The notes: generated by a model from the letters alone, not told the origin. DNA of 64,000 nucleotides from Terriglobia bacterium (GCA_035712365.1 DASTAW010000052.1:18245-82244); one strand, 5' to 3'; shown: positions 37,117 through 46,169, numbered from the stretch's first letter. Translations and numbers: made by a program.

Positions 37117-37989
37117 TCAGCGAAGCAGATCTTCGAGCCTTACGGCCTGGTCCGTTTTTTCGTCACGGTACTTGATGATGACCGGCGTGTAAAGCGAAAG
37201 GTTCCATTCTTTTCCGCGTCCGTGCGTCACCGCGCGCGCCCCGGGGACCACCACCGCACCAGCAGGGATCATCAGCGGCCGCTCGCCTTCGCGGCGATAG
37301 ACCGCGTCACGCACCAGATCATAAACCGGCGTCGAGCCTGTCAGAACGGTTCCGGCGGCCAGCACCGCTTCTCTGCCCACCACGGCGCCCTCGTAGACGC
37401 CGCAGTTGCCTCCCACGAGCACGTCGTCTTCAATAATCACTGGCAGCGCGCCCACCGGCTCCAGCACTCCACCGATCTGCGCCGCCGCAGACAGGTGGCA
37501 CCGCTTGCCGATCTGTGCGCAGGAGCCCACCAACGCGTGAGAATCAATCATCGTTCCGTCGTCCACATAGGCGCCCGCGTTCACGTACATGGGCGGCATG
37601 CAGGTAACGTTCCTGCCGATGTAGCAGCCGTCGCGGATGGATGAGCCGCCCGGTACCACGCGAACATTCTGCCCAGCGGGAATCTGCTTCAACGGATACG
37701 TCTGCTTGTCGCGAAACTGCAAGCCCGCCGGCGGCATCTGCTCCGCGCGCCCAATCCTGAATCCCAGCAAAATGCCTTTCTTCACCCAGGCGTTCACTTT
37801 CCAGCCGGTGGGCGATTCCCCATCCGGTTCGGCCGCGCGCACATGGCCCTCGTTCAAGGCCTTTTTGAATTCCTCAAACGCAGTGAAATATTCCTCGCCG
37901 TAGTGGTCCGACTGCCGCGCGAAAAGTTCTTCAATGCGCTGCTGTAGTGTCATAGGCGCTCTTGCTCCGATCGCTTCACTGGCTCGCAT
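37117..37989 (-). CDS. dapD: Tetrahydrodipicolinate N-succinyltransferase
   Basis: 290 residues. N-terminal helical domain ([14 protein letters not shown]) and a left-handed beta-helix of hexapeptide repeats (about 115-230: [23 protein letters not shown] onwards in several turns). Succinyl-CoA-dependent step of DAP/lysine synthesis. The ATG at 37989 overlaps the stop of the ribbon-helix-helix gene (TGATG) with a GGAGG 7 nt upstream; the alternative ATG at 37953 fits the family N-terminus too. Confidence 0.93.
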   Translation of the reverse strand: MRASEAIGARAPMTLQQRIEELFARQSDHYGEEYFTAFEEFKKALNEGHVRAAEPDGESPTGWKVNAWVKKGILLGFRIGRAEQMPPAGLQFRDKQTYPLKQIPAGQNVRVVPGGSSIRDGCYIGRNVTCMPPMYVNAGAYVDDGTMIDSHALVGSCAQIGKRCHLSAAAQIGGVLEPVGALPVIIEDDVLVGGNCGVYEGAVVGREAVLAAGTVLTGSTPVYDLVRDAVYRREGERPLMIPAGAVVVPGARAVTHGRGKEWNLSLYTPVIIKYRDEKTDQAVRLEDLLR

Positions 37990-38225
37990 CACCACTCCTC
38001 CCGGTCGATCGCCTCGCTCTGCAGGCGCGCGAGAACCGGATCGAGGGCCGAATCCTCCCCGGCGTAAACGGCATCGAGCGCCCTTTTGATATTCCTGGCG
38101 CGCTGCGATTTCAGATAGGAAGCAAGGGCCATGGAATAAAAGCGGCTCCGTGAAATCCTTCGGCGCGCCGCTTCGCGTTCAGCAGCCTGGAAGAGCGGAT
38201 CGGGGATGGAGATTGTCGTTTTCAA
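37989..38225 (-). CDS. Ribbon-helix-helix (CopG/antitoxin-like) protein inside the lysine operon
   Basis: 78 residues starting [15 protein letters not shown]: a beta-strand TTISIP, then two helices ([13 protein letters not shown] and [17 protein letters not shown]), the RHH_1 fold of CopG/Arc and many antitoxins. The remainder is an acidic tail. Start assigned to TTG at 38225, overlapping the dapA stop (TTGA); no good Shine-Dalgarno at usable spacing, so translation probably depends on coupling. No toxin gene follows: the next gene is dapD. A regulator of the operon or an orphan antitoxin are both possible. Confidence 0.65.
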   Translation of the reverse strand: MKTTISIPDPLFQAAEREAARRRISRSRFYSMALASYLKSQRARNIKRALDAVYAGEDSALDPVLARLQSEAIDREEW

Positions 38226-39142
38226 ACCTTCTGTGTCTGGAGAAGCCCCTGTTCCACCAGAACTTTTTCCAGCCTGGCGCGGTTTTCCGGCTTCATCGCG
38301 CACATGGGAAGCCGGTAAACCTCTTTGATCTTCCCCATCATGGCGAGCGCCGCCTTCACCGGAATGGGATTCGTTTCGATAAAGTTGATCTGCATCAGCG
38401 GCAGGAGGCCCGCGTTCAGCTTGCGCGCCTCGTCGTAATTTCCTTCCAGCATCAGGCGGGTCAGGGCGGTCATCTGCCGCGGGACCTCGTTCGAGATCAC
38501 GGAGATCACTCCTGCCCCACCCAATGCCATCAGTGGAAACGTAAACGCGTCATCTCCCGAGAGGACCCTGAAATTCGGGGGGACAAGGCGGAACACTTCC
38601 ATCTGCTGCGTGATGCTCCCGGACGCTTCCTTGATGCCCACGATGTTCGGAATCTCCGCCAGCCGCGCCACTGTGTCCGGCAGGATGTTTGAAGACGTGC
38701 GTGACGGCACGTTATAGAGGACCACCGGAAGGTCGGTGGATTCGGCAATCATAGCGAAATGCTGGTACAAGCCTTCCTGAGTAGGCCGGTTGTAGTAGGG
38801 CGCGACGGACAGGATCCCATCCACGCCCAGCGTCTGGAGGTCCTGTGCCAGGCTGCAAACCTTTTTCGTGTTGTTGCCGCCCGCGCCCGCGATCACCGGA
38901 ACTTTGCCTCGCGCTTCCTCCACAACCACGCGGACCACGCCGAGATATTCTTCGTGCTCGAGCGTCGGCGCTTCTCCGGTGGTCCCGCAAGGGACGAGGA
39001 AGTCGATGCCCTCGCTGAGCTGAAAATCAATCAGTCCTCGCAGCGCATCAACGTCCAGAGTGCCGTCGTGTAAGAAGGGCGTCACCAGCGCGGTGCCGCA
39101 GCCCCGAATGTCGAATCTCATAAAGGCCTCCTCCAGCCCCAA
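38222..39142 (-). CDS. dapA: 4-Hydroxy-tetrahydrodipicolinate synthase
   Basis: 306 residues, TIM barrel of the DHDPS/NAL family. Shows GTTGEAPTLEHEE (about 53-65, substrate-binding Thr-Thr), the active-site tyrosine in PVVLYNVPSRTSSN (about 135-148), and the Schiff-base lysine in IVGIKEASGS (about 165-172). Condenses pyruvate with aspartate semialdehyde, the product of asd two genes upstream. Confidence 0.96.
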   Translation of the reverse strand: MGLEEAFMRFDIRGCGTALVTPFLHDGTLDVDALRGLIDFQLSEGIDFLVPCGTTGEAPTLEHEEYLGVVRVVVEEARGKVPVIAGAGGNNTKKVCSLAQDLQTLGVDGILSVAPYYNRPTQEGLYQHFAMIAESTDLPVVLYNVPSRTSSNILPDTVARLAEIPNIVGIKEASGSITQQMEVFRLVPPNFRVLSGDDAFTFPLMALGGAGVISVISNEVPRQMTALTRLMLEGNYDEARKLNAGLLPLMQINFIETNPIPVKAALAMMGKIKEVYRLPMCAMKPENRARLEKVLVEQGLLQTQKV

Positions 39143-39236
39143 ACCGTTTTCTGTGGAAAATACGATTATAAAGGACTACGGTGGCAGAGGCTACTGCTGT
39201 TCTTAGAGGGCGGTGGCCCAGTTTCGTGTCCATTTT

Positions 39237-39297
39237 GTGGCACGGCCATCTTGGCCGTGTCTACTGATAGAAATACGGGCGGGGCGCCCGTCCCACA
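39237..39297. repeat. Hairpin repeat between dapB and dapA
   Basis: Within the 174-bp dapB-dapA gap, ACGGCCA and TGGCCGT (around 39241-39259) form a perfect hairpin with a 3-nt loop, and a second GC-rich unit GGGCGGGGCGCCCGTCCC (39279-39296) is self-complementary. Part of the dispersed small-palindrome background of this genome; could affect read-through from dapB into dapA. Confidence 0.5.
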
Positions 39298-39316
39298 AAC
39301 CCAACTGAGCGGCCAT

Positions 39317-40045
39317 CTATTCGAGAACTTTGTCGAAGCCAAACATACCCTTTTTGCCGGCCATCCAACGGGCGGCATAGAGCGCGCCTTCGGCAAATCC
39401 CTGGCGGCTGCGCGCGTCGTGCCGGACAATCACCGAATCGGTTTCAGAATCAAATCCCAGCTCGTGCATGCCGGGAATGTAACCGCCGCGCACGCTGGAG
39501 GTGGGAATGTCGCGCGAGGGCAGATGGGGTTCGACGCGGCGCTTGAGCTCGAGCGCGGTGCCTGAGGGCGCGTCCTTCTTGAATTTGTGATGGGCTTCAA
39601 CAATGTAGGGATCATACATCGAATAAGGCGCAAAAATTCTGGCTGCCTCGCGCGCCAGGCGGTAAAAAAGCTGCACGCCGATGGAAAAATTGGCGGCATG
39701 CACCAGCCCGATGCCGCTCTCGGCGACGATCTTCTCCACTTCCGCACGGCGTTCGTCCCAGCCCGTGGTTCCCACCACCAGGTTGACGCCCAGCCGGGCC
39801 ACACGGCGAATGTTCTCCACCACCACGTCAGGCTGTGTGAAGTCGATGGCCACGTCGATGCCGCGGAAGTTTTCTTCCGTAATGGCCACGCCGTCGGGAT
39901 TCGATTCAATCGTCAGGATGAGCCGCAGATCAAAACCGCGCTCGGGAGCGATGCGCGCCACCGCGCTTCCCATCTTCCCGTGGCCCAGCAATGCCAGGTT
40001 GAGGTTGCGGGGCGGCGCATTCGGGTTCGAGCCTGATGCAGACAT
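39317..40045 (-). CDS. dapB: 4-Hydroxy-tetrahydrodipicolinate reductase
   Basis: 242 residues. Rossmann motif LLGHGKMGSAVARIA (glycine-rich), VVGTTGWDERR, and the catalytic EAHHKFKKDAPSGTALEL (His-His and Lys) near residue 155. Reduces HTPA with NAD(P)H. The N-terminal 15 residues before NLNLALLG are Pro/Asn-rich and may be non-native; an internal start is possible. Confidence 0.95.
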   Translation of the reverse strand: MSASGSNPNAPPRNLNLALLGHGKMGSAVARIAPERGFDLRLILTIESNPDGVAITEENFRGIDVAIDFTQPDVVVENIRRVARLGVNLVVGTTGWDERRAEVEKIVAESGIGLVHAANFSIGVQLFYRLAREAARIFAPYSMYDPYIVEAHHKFKKDAPSGTALELKRRVEPHLPSRDIPTSSVRGGYIPGMHELGFDSETDSVIVRHDARSRQGFAEGALYAARWMAGKKGMFGFDKVLE

Positions 40046-40132
40046 GGCGCTTCGATTCGGGATCGGAGAGATTAAGTTATGAATTCTGAATTATGAATGA
40101 TGAAAAAGCAACCGGTGGAAACGAACGCGCAG

Positions 40133-40222
40133 CGCGGAGTTTCGCATCCCAGAAACTCCGCGGCTTGCCGACGGTCCAGAGTCAGGAACCGCAGAGTCTG
40201 AAAACCGCAGACTTTGCGCTGC
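40133..40222. repeat. Two palindromic repeat units downstream of asd
   Basis: CGCGGAGTTTC (40133-40143) pairs perfectly (11 bp) with GAAACTCCGCG (40152-40162). A second unit at 40183-40222, read on the minus strand, has the pattern GGCAGCGC-stem-loop-stem-GCGGTT and begins 12 bp after the asd stop codon. Both match the dispersed family with compensatory stems seen at 56702, 58473, 61425 and 63553. An AT-rich stretch (40077-40108) with repeated GAATT/ATGAAT words lies next to them. Confidence 0.6.
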
Positions 40223-40234
40223 CAAATCATCCGG

Positions 40235-41284
40235 CTAATCCAGGTATCCTTCGGACTTCATCAGCTCGGCGTTCAGCAGGGCCGCGCCAGCCGCGCCGCG
40301 CACGGTGTTGTGGCTCACCGTGATGTATTTGAATTGCAGCACCGGGCAGCGCCGCGCGCGCCCGATTACGGCCGCCATGCCGCCCTCTACGTCCACATCG
40401 AATTTCGGCTGGGGCCGGTCGTGCTCATCGCGCACGATGATGGGATGCGCGGGCGCCGTCGGCAGCCTGCGCTCCTGCGGCAGCGCACGGAATTGTTTCC
40501 ACGCCTCGATCAGGTCCTCCAGCTTCGCTTCCTCCCGCAGCGAGAGTGACACGGCTTCCAGGTGGCCGTCTTCCACCAGCACGCGGTTGCAGTGCGCACT
40601 CACTATGAAGTCGCCCTTCACCACATGGCCGTCCTGGAGCTTGCCCAGCAGCTTGTGGGCTTCGTGCTCCACCTTTTCTTCTTCGCCGCCGATATGTGGA
40701 ATCACGTTGCCCAGAATGTCAAGCGTGGGCACGCCCGGATAACCTGCGCCTGAAACCGCCTGCATGCTGGTCACAAGGACTTTTTCGAGGCCAAAGGCGC
40801 GCTCCAGCGGCGCCAGCGACATCACCAGTCCCACCGTGGTGCAGTTGGGATTGGTAACGATCATGCCCTTCCAGCCACGGTGTTTGCGCTGCTCGTAGAC
40901 CAGCGCCAGGTGGTCGGGGTTGACTTCTGGAATCACCAGCGGCACGTCGGCATCCATCCGGTGGTTTGAGGAATTGGAGACCACCACGTGGCCCGCGCGC
41001 GCAAATTCTTTCTCCACCTCGCCCGCCACCTTGGAATCGAGTGAGGAAAAAATCAGTTGCGGAGCGTTGCCCGGCTTGCACTCCTCCACTACCATGTCAC
41101 GCACGCCGGCAGGCATGGGAGTCCGCAGGCGCCAATTGCACGCCTCCACGTATTTTTTCCCGGCCGAGCGGTCTGACGCCGCAAACCACGCCGCCTGAAA
41201 CCACGGATGATGTTCCAGCATCGCCGCAAAGCGTTGGCCCACCATTCCCGTGGCGCCCAGGATTCCAACCTCGATCTTTTTCAT
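40235..41284 (-). CDS. asd: Aspartate-semialdehyde dehydrogenase
   Basis: 349 residues, archaeal/fungal-like form. N-terminal GILGATGMVGQRF NADP-binding motif, the active-site cysteine in VTNPNCTTVG (about residue 145), and the later substrate-binding SAHCNRVLVEDGH. Supplies aspartate semialdehyde to both dapA (lysine/DAP) and homoserine (thrB) branches encoded downstream. Confidence 0.95.
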   Translation of the reverse strand: MKKIEVGILGATGMVGQRFAAMLEHHPWFQAAWFAASDRSAGKKYVEACNWRLRTPMPAGVRDMVVEECKPGNAPQLIFSSLDSKVAGEVEKEFARAGHVVVSNSSNHRMDADVPLVIPEVNPDHLALVYEQRKHRGWKGMIVTNPNCTTVGLVMSLAPLERAFGLEKVLVTSMQAVSGAGYPGVPTLDILGNVIPHIGGEEEKVEHEAHKLLGKLQDGHVVKGDFIVSAHCNRVLVEDGHLEAVSLSLREEAKLEDLIEAWKQFRALPQERRLPTAPAHPIIVRDEHDRPQPKFDVDVEGGMAAVIGRARRCPVLQFKYITVSHNTVRGAAGAALLNAELMKSEGYLD

Positions 41285-41308
41285 AACACTTCTTCCTTAC
41301 GTTTTCGC

Positions 41309-41369
41309 TGTAGCGCCGCCGTCCCGGCGGCAATTTTCAAGGCCGTCACTCTATTATGCAATCCTCATT
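41309..41369. repeat. Dispersed repeat, copy 1 (TGTAGCGCC family)
   Basis: 61 bp from TGTAGCGCCGCCGTCCCGGC to the CCTCATT at the end of the M20 gene. Starts with a GCCGCCG/CGGCGGC hairpin. The same left part and right part (ACTCTATTATGCAATCCTCA) recur at 61896-61991, where 35 extra bases lie between them. It fills the gap between asd and the M20 gene and reaches the M20 stop codon (41370-41368). Confidence 0.75.
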
Positions 41370-42378
41370 AGATGCGTTTCTTTAATTCTTTCACCAGGCG
41401 CGTATAAAGTTCAACGGCGCGGAGCATCTCCGACTTTGGGACGCGTTCGTGGTCCGTATGGGCGATGCGAATCGAGCCAGGGCCCAGCAGCAGTGGACGC
41501 CCCCATCGCGTCAGGCTTGGCAGGTCAGTCGAGAAGGAGACAACATCGGTTTCAAATCCCTCGAAATATTCCGTCCGGATGGGCTTGGTGTCGCGCACGA
41601 ATTCGTACTCGCATCGGCCCCTCACCACGGCTTCCACGCGCTCGCGCAACTCCTCGGTGGCGTTGACCGTGCGGAACAGGACCTTCGCGGAGGCGCGGTC
41701 AGGAACCACGTTGATGGCCCTGCCGCCTTCAATTACTCCGATGTTCACCGTCGAGGGCCCCATCACCGGGTCTTCCGCCAGCGGAATGCGACGCACGTCT
41801 TCGAGAATGTCCAGCAGTTTCAGAATGGCCGACTCACCCATTTCCGGATAGGCGGAATGGGCCGCCTTGCCGCGGGTCTCGATGTCGATGCGCAGAATGC
41901 CCTTGGTCCCCACCGCCAGCTTGTTTTCCGTCGGCTCGCCGTTGATGATGTATTTCGTGTCCGGGGGCTGCTCGTTCGCTTTCTGCGCGCCATCGCTCAG
42001 GATTTCTTCTCCCACCAGGAACAGCAGGGCAAAGTCTCGAACACCCGCCTCCCTCAGACCACGAGCAGCAATCACCTGCGAGGCAAGAATGCCCTTGGCA
42101 TCGCAGGAACCGCGGCCGTAGATCCACTCCTCATCTTCGCTGGCGGGGATAAATGGCGGCACCGTATCCATGTGCGTGCTCAGCACCACGTCCGGGCGTC
42201 CGAGTGTGGCAAACACGTTCGAGCGTCCCGGCTCAACCGGCTGCAGCGTGGTCTCAAAACCGTGCTCCGCGAGGTAGTCCGCAAGGAATTCGCCACAGGC
42301 CTTTTCGTTGCCCGTGATCGATTCGATGTTCACCAACGCCTTGGTCAGCTCGAACAGCTCCATAATCTGCTCGCTCAT
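41368..42378 (-). CDS. M20 family metallopeptidase (DapE/ArgE-like deacylase)
   Basis: 336 residues. Metal-binding and catalytic positions: STHMDTVPPF (about 66-75), the bridging Asp in GRGSCDAKGILASQ, the catalytic EE pair in FLVGEEILSDG, NGEPTENKLAVG, and the C-terminal HTDHERV. Its place as first gene ahead of asd-dapB-dapA-dapD, with succinylase DapD present, makes succinyl-diaminopimelate desuccinylase (dapE) the most likely role; acetylornithine or N-succinyl amino acid deacylase remains possible. Confidence 0.85.
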   Translation of the reverse strand: MSEQIMELFELTKALVNIESITGNEKACGEFLADYLAEHGFETTLQPVEPGRSNVFATLGRPDVVLSTHMDTVPPFIPASEDEEWIYGRGSCDAKGILASQVIAARGLREAGVRDFALLFLVGEEILSDGAQKANEQPPDTKYIINGEPTENKLAVGTKGILRIDIETRGKAAHSAYPEMGESAILKLLDILEDVRRIPLAEDPVMGPSTVNIGVIEGGRAINVVPDRASAKVLFRTVNATEELRERVEAVVRGRCEYEFVRDTKPIRTEYFEGFETDVVSFSTDLPSLTRWGRPLLLGPGSIRIAHTDHERVPKSEMLRAVELYTRLVKELKKRI

Positions 42379-42791
42379 TTGGATGTGGTCGATTCAAACC
42401 GGGCGATGGCTTCCGGCTGCAGGACGTGAACCTTGCCGCGTGCCTGATCAAAAGAGTTGCGATTCGCGTCTTCGGCGGTTCGCCAGGAGTCCGGCTCGAG
42501 GGCCGGAACAGCGCATCAACACCGGGGTTTAACCTTATGACGGTAGCCCACAAGTGAAAGAAGCGTCAAGTGGTTTCACGCGGCGCCGCAGTGATGCTTC
42601 CCGACTTAGCGGCGGCTTCAGGCCTGCCGTCTCTGCGGCCTCTGTGTTCTCTGTGGTTAAATCTTTTCCAGCGACGGGGTGCTATCTCTGCGGTTAAATC
42701 TCTTCCAGTCAGGCGGTGGCGGTCCCGCATTGCGGGATTCCGCAGTTTGGAATGTATGCGGTCCCTCCAAAGAGCGGCAGTTCGTAGTCCT
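42379..42791. other. 413-bp gene-free region with repeat fragments
   Basis: No supported gene. It contains a duplicated word pattern (CTCTGCGG...GGTTAAATCTTTTCCAG at 42631-42671 and CTCTGCGGTTAAATCTCTTCCAG at 42685-42708) and, at 42721-42765, a palindromic unit GGATTCC-GCAGTTT-GGAATGTATGCGG of the family seen at 55559 and 56741. Promoter of the M20-dap operon should lie in the left part, but no convincing hexamer pair was found. Confidence 0.6.
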
Positions 42792-44285
42792 TCACGACTC
42801 CGCCTTCGCCCAGCCTTTCGCGCGCTCCACGGCGCGCAGCCACCCTTCATAGAGCTCATTGCGGCGCGATTCGGGCATGGCGGGCTCAAATCTCCTTGCG
42901 ATCCTGAGCTGCGAGGCCAATTCCCTCTCATTCTTCCAGAAGCCGGTTGCGAGGCCCGCCAGATAAGCCGCGCCCAGCGCCGTAGCCTCCGTCGTAACGG
43001 GCCGCTCCACCGGAATACCGAGAATATCCGCCTGGAACTGGCACATGAAATCATTCCGGGCCGCGCCGCCATCCACTCGCAACGCTGCCGGCCGCGCGCC
43101 GGTATCTTTTGCCATGGCCTCGACCACCTCGCGCGTCTGGTAGGCGATCGATTCGAGCGCCGCCCTCACAATGTGATTTCGATTGCTGCCGCGCGTCAGC
43201 CCCACAATCGTACCGCGCGCATACGCGTCCCAGTGCGGAGCGCCCAGGCCGACAAACGCCGGAACAAAATAGACGCCGTGGGAGTCCGCGACCGCCTGCG
43301 CCATCGCCTCGCTTTCTGCGGCGCTTTTGATCAGTCCCATCTCATCGCGCAGCCATTGCAGCGCCGCGCCGGCGATAAACACGCTGCCTTCGAGAGCATA
43401 GGTCGTCTTCCCATTGCGCCCCCAGCCCACCGTCGCCACCAGGCCCGAATCTGATTTTGGAATCTCCTCGCCCGCGTTCATCAGCAGAAACAGCCCCGTG
43501 CCATAAGTATTTTTCGCGCTGCCCTTGGCAAAACATTGATGCCCGAAAAGCGATGCCTGCTGGTCGCCAGCGACTCCGGCAATGGCAGTCCGGCCGCCAA
43601 AGATTTCCGTCTCTGCAATCACGCCGCTCGATTCCTTCACCTGCGGCAGCAACCCGCGCGGAACCTTAAAATGTTTCAAAATCTCTTCGTCCCATTCGAG
43701 CGAATGGATGTTGAACACCAGCGTGCGCGAGGCGTTGGAGACGTCGGTGGCGTGGACCTTTCCGCCGGAGAGTTTCCAGATGAGCCAGGTATCGATAGTC
43801 CCGGCCGCCAGTTCGCCGCGTTCGGCGCGCGCTCGAACACCCGGAACGTTCTCCAGCAGCCAGGCGATTTTGGTGCCGGAAAAGTAGGCGTCGGTCATCA
43901 GGCCGGTTTTGGAACGCAGGACTTTGTCATAACCCTCCGCGCGCAGCCGGTCGCACATGGGCGCCGTGCGCCGGCACTGCCACACGATGGCGTGAAAGAC
44001 GGGTTCGCCGGTCGCGCGGTCCCACAGCACCACCGTTTCGCGCTGGTTGGTGATGCCGATGGCCGCAACGTCTTCCGGTCCGGCCTTGGCTTCGGCCAGC
44101 GCCTTCTCCGCCACGGCCCGCTGCGATTGCCAGATTTCCTCGGCGTCGTGCTCCACCCAGCCGGGCTGCGGATAATACTGCTTGAATTCCTGATTGGCGG
44201 CGGCGCGCGTCTGGCCGTCGCGGTCAAAAAGAATGGCGCGGGAACTCGTGGTCCCCTGGTCAAGCGCAAGAACGTATGTGGGCAT
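42792..44285 (-). CDS. glpK: Glycerol kinase
   Basis: 497 residues. FGGY-family kinase: LALDQGTTSSRAILFD ATP-binding region, WVEHDAEEIW, TNQRETVVLWDRATG, the KLSGGKVHATDVSNASRTL and GVAGDQQASLFG core, and the C-terminal DGGAARNDFMCQFQADILG phosphate-binding motif. Makes glycerol 3-phosphate from glycerol. The ATG at 44285 with GGAGGAAG upstream is chosen; the frame is open for 25 further codons but these have no family match. No glpF or glpD neighbour in the window. Confidence 0.96.
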   Translation of the reverse strand: MPTYVLALDQGTTSSRAILFDRDGQTRAAANQEFKQYYPQPGWVEHDAEEIWQSQRAVAEKALAEAKAGPEDVAAIGITNQRETVVLWDRATGEPVFHAIVWQCRRTAPMCDRLRAEGYDKVLRSKTGLMTDAYFSGTKIAWLLENVPGVRARAERGELAAGTIDTWLIWKLSGGKVHATDVSNASRTLVFNIHSLEWDEEILKHFKVPRGLLPQVKESSGVIAETEIFGGRTAIAGVAGDQQASLFGHQCFAKGSAKNTYGTGLFLLMNAGEEIPKSDSGLVATVGWGRNGKTTYALEGSVFIAGAALQWLRDEMGLIKSAAESEAMAQAVADSHGVYFVPAFVGLGAPHWDAYARGTIVGLTRGSNRNHIVRAALESIAYQTREVVEAMAKDTGARPAALRVDGGAARNDFMCQFQADILGIPVERPVTTEATALGAAYLAGLATGFWKNERELASQLRIARRFEPAMPESRRNELYEGWLRAVERAKGWAKAES

Positions 44286-44601
44286 GGAGCTTCCTCCGGG
44301 GCAAACTAGCGTAAGTGAACTCGGGGAGCAAAGCAAACGAAGAATTACTTTAGTTAGCAAGGTCTCCTTGTTTCAGTATCTTCCGGGCGCCAACGTACCA
44401 GGCCACTCGTAAGAATACGTAGAGCCAACTACCAGCTTTCCCGAATTGTGCCGAGGCTAAGCGGCCACTTATTATTGACATTTAGACAAGCAGGGGAGGG
44501 CCTGAACGGGTCCTGGCTGGTGGCAGCTTGAGGACCTTTACGTCAACGCGGCGGCGTCTCGTGCCCAGGGCCGCCAATGCTCATCAGAAAGGAGAAAAGT
44601 G
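44286..44601. other. 316-bp divergent intergenic region (glpK / outer-membrane protein)
   Basis: No gene seen. A TTGACA hexamer is at 44475-44480 on the plus strand, but no -10 element follows at 16-18 bp, so a sigma-70 promoter is not established. The glpK leader on the minus strand has no clear operator. Confidence 0.4.
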
Positions 44602-45261
44602 ATGGTGAAAACCGGTCTTCGCGGCATGGTGGCGGCGCTGACGGTCCTGCTCCTCTCGACGGCGGTCCCCGTCCTGGGGCAGCAAACAGCCCCTTTCCAC
44701 CGATGGAATTTTGATTTTGGCGGCGGCGCGACCCCCACCGTCGGCACAACCAAGGATGAGCTTTCTACGGGATGGAATGTTACGGGAGGCGCCGGTTTCA
44801 ACTTTAACCGGAACCTTGGCGTTGTCTTCCAGGTGCTCTATACGGGGCTTGGAGTCAACAACTCGGTGATACGCAAATTTAATGTGCCTGGCGCAGACGC
44901 TCACATCTGGGGCTTCACTCTCAATCCCGAGCTTCGCGTCAATCCCGACGGGCGGGTTGGGCTCTATTTCATCGGCGGCGGAGGGTATTACCGCCGCGTA
45001 GTGAACTTCACCGAGCCTACACTCCAGACGGTGCTCGTTTTCGATCCCTTCTTCGGGATCATCACCCCGGTAACCTATCAGGCCAAGACCATCATTGGAA
45101 CCATCACAAGGGTCGGATGGGGCGGCAATGTCGGGGAAGGCGTCACCTTTCGTGTGGGAAACGGCGGCGCTAAATTGTTCGTCGAGGCGCGTTTCCACTA
45201 TATCTCAACGCAATCGCGAGCCACCAAGATCGTCCCCATCACAGTCGGAATTCGCTGGTAA
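44602..45261 (+). CDS. Outer-membrane beta-barrel protein
   Basis: 219 residues. Signal peptide (MVKTGLRGMVAALTVLLLST, cleavage expected after VLG-Q) and then alternating hydrophobic/polar strands: FDFGGGATPTVG, WNVTGGAGFNFNRN, LGVVFQVLYTGLG, HIWGFTLNPELRV, VGLYFIGGGGYYRR, ending in ITVGIRW with a C-terminal aromatic, a mark of barrels folded by BamA. Probably an eight-stranded OmpA/OmpX-like protein of unknown role. ATG at 44602 has GGAGA 7 nt before it. Confidence 0.8.
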   Translation: MVKTGLRGMVAALTVLLLSTAVPVLGQQTAPFHRWNFDFGGGATPTVGTTKDELSTGWNVTGGAGFNFNRNLGVVFQVLYTGLGVNNSVIRKFNVPGADAHIWGFTLNPELRVNPDGRVGLYFIGGGGYYRRVVNFTEPTLQTVLVFDPFFGIITPVTYQAKTIIGTITRVGWGGNVGEGVTFRVGNGGAKLFVEARFHYISTQSRATKIVPITVGIRW

Positions 45262-45484
45262 GTCAGCAGGACTGGCGCGGTAACGCGCTCGTACGGTCAG
45301 CGCCGTCCCGAGCGTGGCGCAATCCCGCGGCGCGAGATAGCGTTTCCCGCGCTGTATGCGAATAATACGACGCCTTGACGTTCAACGAATCCGCTGCTGG
45401 TAGCAGCCTCCAGCCGGTAACATACGGGCGTGGCGGAGGGACGCGCCTACCTGAAAACGCCTTCTCCGCCTCGAGTTGCATTCC

Positions 45485-45637
45485 GTGCGAACTTCCGTGG
45501 ACAAAGGCAAGCGCTTCGTGAAACGCCGTCCGCTGGAATCGGTGATCGCGCTGGCTATGGCTGCCTTCCTCGTGGGCCGGGCGATCTCGAAGCTCGAAAA
45601 CCGGCAACCCGGGACGTCAGACCCGCCACAATGGTGA
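45485..45637 (+). CDS. Short frame resembling a YqjD/ElaB (DUF883) C-terminus
   Basis: 50 codons from GTG; reads VDKGKRFVKRRPLESVIALA then MAAFLVGRAIS: a basic patch, the RPLESV motif and one glycine-zipper-like hydrophobic segment, as at the C-terminal end of ribosome-binding membrane proteins of the YqjD/ElaB type. The usual N-terminal coiled coil is missing; the frame is closed upstream by a TGA at 45452. Either a tiny membrane protein or a truncated remnant. The TGA at its end overlaps the next ATG (ATGGTGA, 45631-45637). Confidence 0.35.
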   Translation: MRTSVDKGKRFVKRRPLESVIALAMAAFLVGRAISKLENRQPGTSDPPQW

Positions 45638-45819
45638 ACCTCACCGCGCTCCCGAATCATGAAGAGTCTGAAGAAATGGTCCCCTACCCGGAATGGTTTT
45701 TCACGGCCTACCCCACAAACGTGTTCCTGCTGGCGGCGCGCTGGAAAGAAAAAATGCCGCAATCGAAGCGGGAAATGAAGCGCAGGATGCTCGAACAGTT
45801 GAACGCCCGCGCCGCTTAA
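45631..45819 (+). CDS. Small protein of unknown function
   Basis: 62 residues starting at ATG 45631. Sequence pattern: acidic N-terminal part, an aromatic block PYPEWFFTAYPTNVFLLAARW, then a basic tail KREMKRRMLEQLNARAA. Third codon positions are mostly G/C, as in neighbouring genes. A longer reading from 45430 is possible. I recognise no family. Its overlap with the preceding short frame suggests they belong together. Confidence 0.4.
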   Translation: MVNLTALPNHEESEEMVPYPEWFFTAYPTNVFLLAARWKEKMPQSKREMKRRMLEQLNARAA

Positions 45820-46169
45820 AGGTCTCGCCCTCCGGCGTTACAGCGACCATCTCCAGGCCGGCATTTTGAGTCTTGTGGCGAGCTGAAATCTGGCGCTACA
45901 GGAATCCGCTCCCCAGCGTCGCGCGCCGGCTTCGCTCAATCATCCCCATATCGCAGCCATTTACCGGCTTGAAAAACCGAACGGCATCCACGCATCGGCT
46001 GTGCAAGCGGGTGGAAAGCGGAACATCGGCGCGCGATCCACTCCTTTCTCCCGCCCCGATTGAACAACGGCTGAGGGCCGATGGGCCGTGGCAGATTCCC
46101 CGTTGCGCCCGCGCAGTTTCTCTGATAACCTTTCCGGTACTAAGATGTCTAGGTAGTGTGAGATTGCAT
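45820..46169. other. 350-bp region upstream of the PadR gene
   Basis: No supported gene. The left part (45832-45905) contains degenerate repeat sequence with GGCGTTACAGCGACC and GGCGCTACAGG words. Just before the PadR start, 46137-46160 reads TACTAAGATGTCTAGGTAGT, an imperfect inverted repeat (ACTA...TAGT arms) that is a candidate PadR operator. Promoter hexamers are not clear. Confidence 0.4.

Noticed and set aside
36355..37644. 429-codon open frame on the plus strand
   Set aside because: Antisense to thrB and dapD; composition typical of a shadow.
45873..46169. 99-residue N-terminal extension of the PadR regulator
   Set aside because: The family starts at MPKTDSLQGSLDLL; the upstream part has no resemblance to any domain and contains the likely promoter/operator.
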